From Bordetella parapertussis (lineage in GTDB: Bacteria; Pseudomonadota; Gammaproteobacteria; Burkholderiales; SG8-41): a stretch of 64,000 nt of DNA. The notes beneath the pieces were generated by a model. It had not been told where the DNA came from, did not search any database, and worked only from the letters and a program-made list of their open reading frames with translations. Made by a program: the position numbers and the translations under genes. The stretch is from positions 1-64,000 of the forward strand of contig CAMDLH010000003.1 in assembly GCA_945901405.1 (NCBI GenBank). Reading direction: 5' to 3'. Shown here one piece after another: positions 8,460 to 16,270 of this stretch; position 1 is the stretch's first letter; every line of letters begins with the position of its first letter.

Positions 8460-10549
8460 GTGATTCAGCACAATCGCTTCGTGTGGGTGTCGATATCGGC
8501 GGCACCTTTACCGACCTCGTGTTTCTGCACACGGATGGGCGTCTCGATAAACTCAAGGTTCCATCCACGCCCGACGACTATTCGCGCGCGATCACCGAGG
8601 GCATCGCGAGTTATTGCGCCCGGCACCAGCTCGACGCCGCGCATATTTTTGAAGTCGTGCATGCCACCACGGTGGCGACCAACGCCATACTCGAACGCAA
8701 GGGCGCGAAGACTGCGCTGATCACCACCAAGGGCTTTCGCGATGTGCTGGAGTTGCGCCGCATTCGTATTCCCATGTCGTACGATCTGGGTTGGGAAAAA
8801 CCAGCGCCACTGGTGGAACGCGAGTGGCGTATCGAAGCCGCCGAGCGGCTGGACGCGCGCGGCAACGTACTGGCGCCGCTCGAGCCAGCGGCGATGGAGC
8901 AGGCTGCCGCGCAACTGTTAAACACCGGCATAGACGCAGTGGCGGTGTGCTTCCTGCACAGCTACCGCGATGCGCGTCACGAGAAGCTCGCTGGCACCGT
9001 GCTGCGCCGCCTGTTGCCCAACGCCTACATCACGTTGTCGCACGAAGTGCTGCCCGAGATGCTCGAATACGAGCGCACCAGCACGACCGTGGTCAACGCC
9101 TACGTTGGGCCGTTGATCGGGCAGTACCTGGCGCGTTTGCGCGAACGATTCACTCAACAGGGCATCACCGCGCCAATTCTTGTCATGCAGTCGAATGGGG
9201 GTCTGGTCAGCGCCGGCACCGCAGCAGCGCGCCCGGTGACCATCATCGAGTCGGGGCCGGCCGCCGGCGTGGTGGCGGCCGCGCGTCTGGCGCGCGACTG
9301 CGGCCACGCAAACGTCATCACGCTGGATATGGGGGGTACGACCACCAAGGCTTCGATCATCGAGGCTGGCGAAATGCTGCGCGCCGCCGAGTATGAAGTT
9401 GGCTCGCGTGTATCCGCGTCCAGCCGCCTGATGCGCGGCAACGGTTATCTGCTGCGCATACCGGTGATCGACGTATCGGAAGTCGGCGCGGGTGGCGGCA
9501 GCATCGCCGCGCTCGACGCCGGGGGCAGCTTGCGTGTCGGCCCCTTGAGCGCGGGCGCGGTGCCGGGGCCGGCGTGTTACGGGCAGGGCAATACCCGGCC
9601 GACGGTTACCGATGCCAACCTGGTGCTGGGTTTTCTCGGCGTCGATTCGCTCGCCGGCGGCGCGCTGCACTTGCGGCGCGAGTTGTCCGAGCGCGCGTTG
9701 CAAACCCATATCGCCGACCCCAGCGGGCTGTCGTTGCTTGACGCCGCGTGGGGCGTGCACGTGATCGCCAACTCCAACATGGTGCGCGCGATCAAATCGG
9801 TATCGGTCGAACGCGGGCGCGATCCGGCCGAGTTTGCGCTGATGGCTTTCGGCGGCGCGGGGCCGGTGCATGCTGTGAGCGTGGCGGCGCAGCTTGGCAT
9901 ACGCACCGTCATCATTCCGCCCGCGCCGGGTGTGTTCAGCGCGTTCGGCCTGCTGCGCGCGGATATAGAGCACCACGCGGCACGCACGGTGCTCACCTCC
10001 ACCGCACAATTCGATGCGAACGCCATCAACGGCACGATCAGCGAAATGCGCGAGGAGTTGTCCGCGCGCATGCGCGACGAAGGACTGGATCCCAATCACG
10101 TCAAGATTACAATTTTTGTTGATCTGCGTTATCGCGGGCAATCTTCCGAGATCACCGTGCCGTTTCCGGAGCAGACGCTCACCGAGGCGGCGTTGCGTGC
10201 GGCCGAGCAGCGCTTCGAACTCGAATTCCAGCGCACTTACGGCCATCGCGGCAAGACGCAGGATTTTGAACTGGTGACCTGCCGCTTGATCGCGACCCTG
10301 CCGCGGGCCACGCAATACCAGGCGAGCTGGGAGCACGACAGCGTCGATATCGCGCCGACGCGCGCGGTCTACTTCGGCGCTGAATCCGGTTTACTGCAAA
10401 CACGCGTCATTACACGCGGCGCGCTGGCAGCGGCGCCGGTGGCGGGGCCTGCCATCGTGCAGGAATACGATACCAGCGTGGTGATTCCTCCCGGTTGGGT
10501 TGCGCGGCTTGATATGGCCGGCAACATCGTGGCGGTGCGTTTAATATGA
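8456..10549 (+). CDS. Hydantoinase A/oxoprolinase family protein (HyuA-like), locus 1
   Basis: A 697-residue ATP-dependent subunit with the actin/HSP70-like phosphate-binding start GVDIGGTFTDL (residues 11-21), HATTVATNAILERKG (69-83) and a second phosphate motif LDMGGTTTKAS. It should form a heteromer with the HyuB encoded just upstream, sharing a 4-base ATGA overlap that also fixes the start at 8456. Partner chemistry is ATP-dependent ring opening or carboxylation. Its final codons (RLDMAGNIVAVRLI, stop) recur in altered form at 12910-12955, downstream of a block of mobile elements. Sixteen bases after its stop an IS91 transposase fragment begins. Confidence 0.93.
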   Translation: MSDSAQSLRVGVDIGGTFTDLVFLHTDGRLDKLKVPSTPDDYSRAITEGIASYCARHQLDAAHIFEVVHATTVATNAILERKGAKTALITTKGFRDVLELRRIRIPMSYDLGWEKPAPLVEREWRIEAAERLDARGNVLAPLEPAAMEQAAAQLLNTGIDAVAVCFLHSYRDARHEKLAGTVLRRLLPNAYITLSHEVLPEMLEYERTSTTVVNAYVGPLIGQYLARLRERFTQQGITAPILVMQSNGGLVSAGTAAARPVTIIESGPAAGVVAAARLARDCGHANVITLDMGGTTTKASIIEAGEMLRAAEYEVGSRVSASSRLMRGNGYLLRIPVIDVSEVGAGGGSIAALDAGGSLRVGPLSAGAVPGPACYGQGNTRPTVTDANLVLGFLGVDSLAGGALHLRRELSERALQTHIADPSGLSLLDAAWGVHVIANSNMVRAIKSVSVERGRDPAEFALMAFGGAGPVHAVSVAAQLGIRTVIIPPAPGVFSAFGLLRADIEHHAARTVLTSTAQFDANAINGTISEMREELSARMRDEGLDPNHVKITIFVDLRYRGQSSEITVPFPEQTLTEAALRAAEQRFELEFQRTYGHRGKTQDFELVTCRLIATLPRATQYQASWEHDSVDIAPTRAVYFGAESGLLQTRVITRGALAAAPVAGPAIVQEYDTSVVIPPGWVARLDMAGNIVAVRLI

Positions 10550-10565
10550 GCCGCCACGATCTGAC

Positions 10566-11433
10566 TTGGTGGACAACATCCTGCCGCACGTAGCGGTGCG
10601 CCAGTGGGTGCTGTCGTTCCCGATACCGCTACGCGGCCTGTTCGCCGTGCATCCCGATCTCATTCCCCTGGTGTTGCAGATCATCCACCGCGCCATCACC
10701 ACGTTTCTCATCCAGCAAACAGACATCAAACGCAGCGAAGCCGCCACCGGCGCTATCACTCTTCAGCGTTTCGGATCCGCGGCGAATTTGAACACGCACC
10801 TGCACGCACTGGCGCTTGATGGCGTTTACAGCACAGCGGGCGAGGGCGCGCCGGTGTTCCAGCAGGCGCCGGCGCCCTCGCCCGAACAGTTGCAAGTGCT
10901 GCTCGACAAAATCATCAACAGAATCGTGAGATTACTGACACGCCTCGGTTATCTGGTCGAGGAAGAGGGCATCACCTACATGGCGCGCACCGACAGCATC
11001 GACCCCGACAACGTACTCGCCCCGCTGCAAGCCGCCTCCAGCACCTGGCGCATTGCGATGGGGCCAAGGGCAGGGCGCAAAGTGCTGAGCTTGCAAAACA
11101 CATCGCCCGTAGGATGGGTGAAACCCATCACAACCCATCGTGCCAACCCCGCAAAGCTGTGCGCCAACGGCCACGGATTCAGCCTGCACGCAGGCGTGCG
11201 CCGTGACGCCGATGACCGTAAAGGTATCGAACAATTGTGCCGCTACATCACGCGCCCGGCCATCTCCAACGAACGCCTGAGCATCAACCGCGAAGGTAAC
11301 GCAGTCCTCAAGCTCAAAACGCCGTGGCGCAATGGCGCCACCCACATCGTGTTGACGCCGATGGAATTCATGCAACGGCTGGCAGCACTGGTGGCGAGAC
11401 CGCGATTACACCTGATACGGTTTCACGGCGTGC
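10566..11433 (+). pseudogene. IS91-family transposase, truncated at both ends
   Basis: The reading frame matches the central Y2 HUH transposase domain of IS91-like elements: HVAVRQWVLSFPIPLR at the start, the HUH motif THLHALALDG, and CRYITRPAISNERL carrying a candidate catalytic Tyr. It ends at HLIRFHGVL. The zinc-finger N-terminus is absent, and after about 11433 the sequence switches to an unrelated protein fragment, so this is a dead remnant. A short palindrome (GATGGGTGAAACCCATC, 11113-11129) sits in an apparent small insertion within the frame. Homology begins within 16 bases of the hyuA stop. The assignment is from recalled family motifs. Confidence 0.75.
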
Positions 11434-11948
11434 TGCCGCACCTTCTCCTTCAAGTTCACCGCGCACAGCACGTTTGTCCAGTCTGCCCGGCGCAAGTGCC
11501 TGCACCTGTATTTCTACTTTATGGACCGCGACTTCGGTTTGATCCATGTGCGTGTGCAGACCTGGTTTCCGCTACAGATGCAGGTCTATCTGAATGACCA
11601 TGAATGGCTCGCTCGCAAACTGACGGCCCAAGGCGTGCGTTATACCAAGCACGACAACGCCTTTGTCTGGATCGAAGACATGGCTCGCGCACAGCGCTTT
11701 GCGGATCGATTTGTCAATTTGAAGTGGCCAGCGATACTCAATGGCTACGCGAAGCAAGTGGTACCGCAGTTACACGACATCCTGAGTGGTTGCGAGCACT
11801 ACTGGGTGAGTGCGCAAAGCGAATACTCCACCGACATCCTGTTCAAAACACGCCGGGACTTGAGTGAACTGTATCCGAAGTTACTGAGCCACAGCACCTT
11901 ATGCTTTGGTGCCAAGGAAGTGATGAACTTCCTGGGTCGTGCGGAGCG
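11434..11948 (+). pseudogene. Fragment of a conserved multi-copy hypothetical protein
   Basis: The frame reads TFSFKFTAHSTFVQSARRKC, then LHLYFYFMDRDFGLIHVRVQ and TWFPLQMQVYLN, and runs to CFGAKEVMNFLGR near 11945. It resembles the middle of a roughly 400-residue uncharacterised protein family that I recall as multi-copy in several proteobacteria. Start and end are both missing: the 5' side joins the IS91 remnant at about 11433 and the 3' side is cut by the left end of the tyrosine-transposase element at 11952. The longest open frame from ATG 11521 runs on into the element and is not a genuine gene. Function is unknown. Confidence 0.6.
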
Positions 11949-11952
11949 AGTG

Positions 11953-11974
11953 GGGTCAAGTCTTGTCTATTGCC
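11953..11974. repeat. Left inverted repeat of RAYT element
   Basis: This 22-bp end begins GGGTCAAGTCTTG and ends TATTGCC. It matches the reverse complement of 12881-12902 at 21 of 22 positions. Confidence 0.85.
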
Positions 11975-11984
11975 TTTCTGCCGG

Positions 11985-12857
11985 TCAATCACCATCTAAT
12001 TCCTTCTGTTTAACAATTCGGCTCACTCGCGAGAGCGACAGTCCTACCGCGTCCGCAATCGCTGTCAGACTGTAATGCCCCTCTCGCAGTGCCAACATAA
12101 TACCTGCATCACGATCTGCCTTTTGATCGAGGTAGTGCTGTAGCGGTTTGGCCTTCGCCCGGCGCTGCTGACGGGGAATCTCTTTTGCGCTGACCTTTGC
12201 GGGGTCAAGCTTGGCTTGCATTTTGTCGATAAAGTTTTGGTCACCCAAATAGATTTGCTGTGACAATGCTTGCTCCCACAGCGCAACACCCTTGCCAGCA
12301 GCAACCAGCGCGACGTAAAGATTTGCTGCCTTGATCGTGTCGCTACGCGTCACGGGAGGGCTGCCGAGGACGTAGCCATGTACCGAGGGTGTATCCAGCC
12401 ATTCTGGAGCCGATGCGGTACCGATGTGGGCGGCGTAGCTGCTCCAGGGCCAATTGCCCGGCGCACGCACCGTACGCGCGCGCACCGGGTTGAGATCAAC
12501 ATAACGGCAAACTTCGAGCAGATACGTATCGCGATCCACAAGTATGCCCTTGAACCGCCCTTGAAACAGGTGCCCCACCTTGTGGTGCCGCCGGTTATAG
12601 GCTTGGGTATAAACGCCGTTGATCTGACGCATCAGACGCGAGAGGTTGGCGCGTCGCGTGTGGATCACGAAGTGATAGTGATTGTCCATCAGGCAATAAG
12701 CCAGCGCAACAGCATCAAAGCGTTGCAATGCCTGAGAAACCACGTCCAAAAAACTTCGCCGGTCTACGTCATCCTCAAAAATGACTTCGCGCCGGTCGCC
12801 ACGAGAAGTCACGTGATAGATTGCGCCTGGGAATTCGATGCGGAGAGGGCGTGCCAT
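11985..12857 (-). CDS. REP-associated tyrosine transposase (Y1_Tnp/TnpA_REP)
   Basis: A 290-residue Y1 HUH transposase. It begins MARPLRIEFPGAIYHVTSRG, which is the usual RAYT start, has the metal-binding HUH motif DNHYHF (His60 and His62) and a candidate nucleophile Tyr in AYNRR (Tyr87). A helix-turn-helix-like tail, LTAIADAVGLSLSRVSRIV, follows near the C-terminus. Such enzymes nick and join single-stranded DNA at REP-type hairpins. The start at 12857 is chosen because the homology begins there; the frame stays open far upstream only because it is antisense to the AtuA-like gene. The gene appears intact. Confidence 0.9.
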   Translation of the reverse strand: MARPLRIEFPGAIYHVTSRGDRREVIFEDDVDRRSFLDVVSQALQRFDAVALAYCLMDNHYHFVIHTRRANLSRLMRQINGVYTQAYNRRHHKVGHLFQGRFKGILVDRDTYLLEVCRYVDLNPVRARTVRAPGNWPWSSYAAHIGTASAPEWLDTPSVHGYVLGSPPVTRSDTIKAANLYVALVAAGKGVALWEQALSQQIYLGDQNFIDKMQAKLDPAKVSAKEIPRQQRRAKAKPLQHYLDQKADRDAGIMLALREGHYSLTAIADAVGLSLSRVSRIVKQKELDGD

Positions 12858-12880
12858 CAGTGTAGGATAGATGGGGTCGA

Positions 12881-12902
12881 GGCAATAGTCAAGACTTGAC
12901 CC
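12881..12902. repeat. Right inverted repeat of RAYT element
   Basis: This 22-bp end starts GGCAATAGTC and ends CTTGACCC. It is the partner of the repeat at 11953-11974 with a single mismatch, and marks the right boundary of the element next to the hyuA remnant. Confidence 0.85.
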
Positions 12903-12909
12903 TTTCCAT

Positions 12910-12955
12910 GCGGCTCGACGCTGCAGGCAACATCGTGGCGGTGCGTGTAATATGA
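12910..12955 (+). pseudogene. Remnant of a hyuA 3' end
   Basis: Forty of 47 bases match the last codons of the intact hyuA at 10504-10550 (compare RLDAAGNIVAVRVI-stop here with RLDMAGNIVAVRLI-stop there). The rest of this second copy is gone, replaced by the mobile-element block to its left. It directly precedes the AtuA-like gene. Because the match is not perfect it is more likely an old paralogue or diverged duplication than a fresh target-site duplication. Confidence 0.75.
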
Positions 12956-12995
12956 GTGGCACAAGTAAAACAGGCCTGATCAGCGGAGGCGCAAA

Positions 12996-14360
12996 TTGAA
13001 GCTTGATGAAGTGCGGATGATTTCGGCGAGCGGAATTCTCGGTTATGGATTTCCGGAGAGTTCGCTCAAGGCGGGGCTCGCGCGCAAACCCCATATGATA
13101 GGCGTCGACGGCGGCAGTTCGGATCCGGGGCCGCATTACCTCGGTTCGGGAAAAGCGTTTACCAACCGCCTTTCCATCAAGCGCGACCTGTCGCTTCTCG
13201 TGCGCGGTGCAATCGCCAACAAGATACCCATGGTGATCGGCACCTGCGGCGGCGCGGGCGGCGAACCGCATCTGCAAATGTGTGTTGAACTTCTGCGCGA
13301 AATCGTGCGTGAACATGATCTGCATTTCAAGCTCGCGTTGATCCATTCCGAACAAGACAAATCCTGGCTCAAGGCGCGCGTAAAAGCCAACCGCATGCAT
13401 GCGCTCGGCGGCGCGGCGCCGTTGACCGATGCAGTGATCGACCGCGCGGAGCGCATCGTCGGCATGATGGGGCCGGAGCCGTACCGGGTTGCATTGGAAG
13501 CGGGCGCGCAAGTGATACTGGCCGGGCGCAGCACTGACCCTGCACCGTGGGCGGCGCTCGCCATGCATCATGGCATGCCGCCGGCGCCGTCGTGGTTCGC
13601 CGGCAAGATGCTTGAATGCGCGTGCAACGCGGCGTTGCCGAAAAAACACGATTGCCTGATGGGGACAGTGGCGCCCGGTTACGTCGAGGTCGAGCCGCTC
13701 AATCCGGAATTGCGTTGCACGCCGCTGTCGGTCGCGGTGCAGGCCTTGCACGAAAACGCCAGTCCCATCATCCACAAGGAGCCGGGTGGCATTCTCGATA
13801 CCAGTGCATGCGAGATCAAGGCGCACAGCGAGCGCGCGGTGCGGGTGTCGGGCATGAAATGGCTGCCGCAGCCCTACACCATCAAGCTCGAGGGCGCGGA
13901 AAAGGTCGGCTATAGCGCGATCACCATCGCGGGCACGCGCGACCCTGGCTTGATCGGGCAGATCGATGATTTCGTGCGCTCGGTGCGCGAGTCGGTGGCG
14001 ACCAAGGTGGCGGCGTTTAATGTGTCGCCCGAGGACTACCAGCTGGTGGTGCGGCTCTACGGCAAGGACGGCGTGATGGGCGGCTGGGAGCCGCACAAGG
14101 GCGCCGCAGCGCACGAGATCGGCATTCTCGCCGAGGCCGTGGCGAAAACGCAGGACATCGCGAACGCCGTGATTTCGGTGATACGCGTGACCTTCCTGCA
14201 CACGGATTTTCCCGGACGCCTGTGCAAGGAAGGAAACATGGCGTTTCCGTTCTCGCCATCGGACATCGAGCGCGGCCCGGTGTACGAATTTTCGCTGCGC
14301 CACGTGGTCGAGCCGGACGATCCCTATCAGATGTTTCCCATCGAATACGAAACCCTGTGA
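12996..14360 (+). CDS. AtuA-like protein (acyclic terpene utilisation AtuA family, DUF1446)
   Basis: A 454-residue cytosolic protein whose start (MISASGILGYGFPESSL, then DGGSSDPGPHYLGSG) matches the AtuA/DUF1446 family. AtuA is needed for geranyl/citronellyl-CoA breakdown in Pseudomonas but its exact reaction is unclear. Translation probably begins at TTG 12996 (displayed as Met), with a GGAGG six bases upstream; no ATG is better placed. The DUF4387 gene follows by six bases, a common pairing. Its neighbourhood of HyuA/HyuB genes suggests a role in the same acyl or amide degradation route, but no terpene genes are in view. Confidence 0.88.
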   Translation: MKLDEVRMISASGILGYGFPESSLKAGLARKPHMIGVDGGSSDPGPHYLGSGKAFTNRLSIKRDLSLLVRGAIANKIPMVIGTCGGAGGEPHLQMCVELLREIVREHDLHFKLALIHSEQDKSWLKARVKANRMHALGGAAPLTDAVIDRAERIVGMMGPEPYRVALEAGAQVILAGRSTDPAPWAALAMHHGMPPAPSWFAGKMLECACNAALPKKHDCLMGTVAPGYVEVEPLNPELRCTPLSVAVQALHENASPIIHKEPGGILDTSACEIKAHSERAVRVSGMKWLPQPYTIKLEGAEKVGYSAITIAGTRDPGLIGQIDDFVRSVRESVATKVAAFNVSPEDYQLVVRLYGKDGVMGGWEPHKGAAAHEIGILAEAVAKTQDIANAVISVIRVTFLHTDFPGRLCKEGNMAFPFSPSDIERGPVYEFSLRHVVEPDDPYQMFPIEYETL

Positions 14361-14366
14361 GGCATC

Positions 14367-14678
14367 ATGCCCAAGCTCAAGGACATCGCAAAAGCCTGTA
14401 AAAGCAAGAACGCCGGCCCGTACGAACTCACGCTCGACATCATGTTCGAGGACGAGGCCACGTTCGAGAAGGTGCGCAAGACCGGCGTCATCTGCCCGGC
14501 GTTGATCGCGCGTTTGTACCGTGTGCCGGTGGAGTCGGTGGTGTTCACCGAATTTCCGCCCGCGAACGCCTACAAGGCGACGATAGAACGCCGCATCGCC
14601 TCAGGCGCGGTGGGCGACACCGACGTCTACGGCGCGCAGCAGCACGCGCCCTTGCTTGATGTCGAAATTCCGTTGTAG
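14367..14678 (+). CDS. DUF4387 domain-containing protein
   Basis: A 103-residue cytosolic protein, full length for DUF4387, with conserved NAGPYELTLDIMFED and an FPPANAYKATIERR segment. Its function is not known. The family is typically encoded next to AtuA-like genes, as here (six bases apart), which suggests that the two form a complex or act in sequence. An ABC importer permease gene starts 21 bases downstream. Confidence 0.88.
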   Translation: MPKLKDIAKACKSKNAGPYELTLDIMFEDEATFEKVRKTGVICPALIARLYRVPVESVVFTEFPPANAYKATIERRIASGAVGDTDVYGAQQHAPLLDVEIPL

Positions 14679-14699
14679 ACGCTAGGCGGTTGCAGACGG

Positions 14700-15464
14700 A
14701 TGCGCGCTACGTTCAGCCGGCCGCTGGTGCTTTATCCGCTCTCGATCGTACTCGGGCTTGGCCTCTGGGGAGCGGTCGCACGGTTGATACCCAAGGGCGT
14801 ATTCGCGGCGCCCAGCGCGGTATTGACTCGCCTCGCGGCGCTGACCGCGGATGGTTCTCTGCCGCTGGCGTTGCTCGGATCCATCCAGCACATGCTCGCG
14901 GGTTACCTGCTGGCGGTGCTGCTGGCCATTCCCATAGGCATCGTGGTCGGGCGCAACGTTCAGGTGGCCACCGCCGTCGAGCCCGTGCTCAACGCGGTAT
15001 ACGCCATTCCGCCGGTGGCGCTGGTGCCGTTCTTCATCATCTGGTTTGGCCTGTACTACGAGGCGCGCGTCGCGCTGGTGTTCGCGATGTGTTTTTTCGA
15101 GATACTCATCAATGTGTTGCAGGGCGCGCGCAACGTCGAACGCGGTTTGCTCGATGCCGCGCGCTCGCTTGAAGTGAGCGGCATCGCGCTGTACCGCAAG
15201 GTGGTGATTCCGGCGTCGTTGCCGTTTATTTTTACCGGACTGCGGGTGGGCATCGGACGCGCGGTCAACGCCATGATCACGGCAGAACTGTTTTTCTCCG
15301 CGGTTTACCTTGGCCAAATACTCAAGAACAGCAGTAACGCGTTCGATACCGCCACGGCATTCGCGGTGATCCTGGTTGTCAGCCTGTTCGGGTTGTGCTG
15401 CCAGGAGGGCATGCGCTACATCGAACGGCTGGTGATTCCCTGGCATCGCACGAGCGAAACATGA
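14700..15464 (+). CDS. ABC transporter permease (NitT/TauT type), first
   Basis: A 254-residue inner-membrane permease with about six membrane segments. It carries the EAA-type cytoplasmic loop ARSLEVSGIALYRKVVIPAS near residues 160-178, which contacts the ATPase. It belongs to the SsuC/TauC-like group that imports nitrate, sulfonates, taurine or other small anions with the receptor and ATPase encoded downstream. Its stop overlaps the start of the second permease gene as ATGA, so the two are coupled and may form a heterodimer. Confidence 0.93.
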   Translation: MRATFSRPLVLYPLSIVLGLGLWGAVARLIPKGVFAAPSAVLTRLAALTADGSLPLALLGSIQHMLAGYLLAVLLAIPIGIVVGRNVQVATAVEPVLNAVYAIPPVALVPFFIIWFGLYYEARVALVFAMCFFEILINVLQGARNVERGLLDAARSLEVSGIALYRKVVIPASLPFIFTGLRVGIGRAVNAMITAELFFSAVYLGQILKNSSNAFDTATAFAVILVVSLFGLCCQEGMRYIERLVIPWHRTSET

Positions 15465-16219
15465 GCCGTATGAGAACATGGGCGTTGCGTCTGTCGGGCA
15501 TCGCGGTATTCATATTACTGTGGGAGATACTCGGCCGCATCTTGGGCGTGGCCTTGTTCGCGCCTTTTTCAGCGGTCATCGCCGGTTTCCCCGCGACGGT
15601 GCGCGACTACAAACTGTTTGCCGAACTTGCGGGCAGTCTGCAACAGCTCATGCTCGGCTATCTGCTGGGCTGCGCCGTGGGCATCGTGCTCGGTATCATG
15701 ATGGGCCGGTCGCGGCTGCTCGATGGGCTGCTGCAGCCGTGGGTGAGCATGATGTTCGTCACATCGATTGCTTCGCTGGTGCCGCTGTTCATCATCACCT
15801 TCGGCTTCGGTCTGATGTTTCGTGTCGCCATCGTTTTCATGGCCGCTGTGTGGTATGTGCTGCTGGTGACGTATCACGGCGCGCGCGACGTGAATCCTGA
15901 ACTGCTGCAGACGGCGCGCGCGTTCGAGTTTTCGCGTACGCAAATGTTTTTCAAGGTGCTGCTGCCCGCGCTCTATCCCTACATCCTCGCGGGCATGCGC
16001 ATCGGGCTGGCGCACGCGATTCGCGCCATGGTTATCGCCGAAATGTACGTGATCGTGGGTTTCGGCGGGGTCGTCTACAATGCCGGCGTGGAAGTTTCCA
16101 CCGTCTCGTTGATGGGCGCGCTGTTGACCATCATGGTCGTGGGCGTCGCTCTCACCGAAACGCTCAAGTGGATCGGACGCCGCACCGCGCCGTGGTACGA
16201 AGAGCGTCAGCGGTTGTAG
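15461..16219 (+). CDS. ABC transporter permease (NitT/TauT type), second
   Basis: A 252-residue permease related to the preceding one, with a hydrophobic N-terminal segment (LSGIAVFILLWEILG), about six membrane spans and the coupling loop ARAFEFSRTQMFFKVLLPAL. The start at 15461 is set by the ATGA overlap with the first permease; the frame is open further upstream within that gene. Two different permeases instead of one homodimer is less usual in this family, where many systems have a single permease gene. The substrate-binding gene follows after about 50 bases. Confidence 0.92.
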   Translation: MSRMRTWALRLSGIAVFILLWEILGRILGVALFAPFSAVIAGFPATVRDYKLFAELAGSLQQLMLGYLLGCAVGIVLGIMMGRSRLLDGLLQPWVSMMFVTSIASLVPLFIITFGFGLMFRVAIVFMAAVWYVLLVTYHGARDVNPELLQTARAFEFSRTQMFFKVLLPALYPYILAGMRIGLAHAIRAMVIAEMYVIVGFGGVVYNAGVEVSTVSLMGALLTIMVVGVALTETLKWIGRRTAPWYEERQRL

Positions 16220-16270
16220 AATTTATTTCGCATTGAACAATTTAACGTATTGCAAAACGGAGGAACGTAA

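Larger units (their letters stand above)
11952..12903 (-). mobile_element. REP-associated tyrosine transposase (RAYT) element with 22-bp inverted ends
   Basis: The segment is bounded by near-perfect 22-bp inverted repeats at 11953-11974 (starting GGGTCAAGTCTTG) and 12881-12902 (ending CAAGACTTGACCC), which differ at one central base. Between them lies a single complete Y1-type transposase gene on the minus strand. The element interrupts the fragment of a conserved hypothetical protein on its left, and on its right it abuts a remnant of a hyuA 3' end. It appears to be the youngest insertion here, because its gene and both ends are intact. No target-site duplication was identified. Confidence 0.8.

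Noticed and set aside
10504-12956. Reading the repeated hyuA end as a target-site duplication of one composite transposon
   Set aside because: The two copies differ at 7 of 47 positions and are far longer than normal target duplications; an old paralogue or duplication fits better.
11985-14303. A 772-codon minus-strand open frame spanning the RAYT gene and the region antisense to the AtuA-like gene
   Set aside because: Only the last 290 codons show transposase homology. The upstream part is a GC-driven antisense frame opposite a well-supported plus-strand gene.
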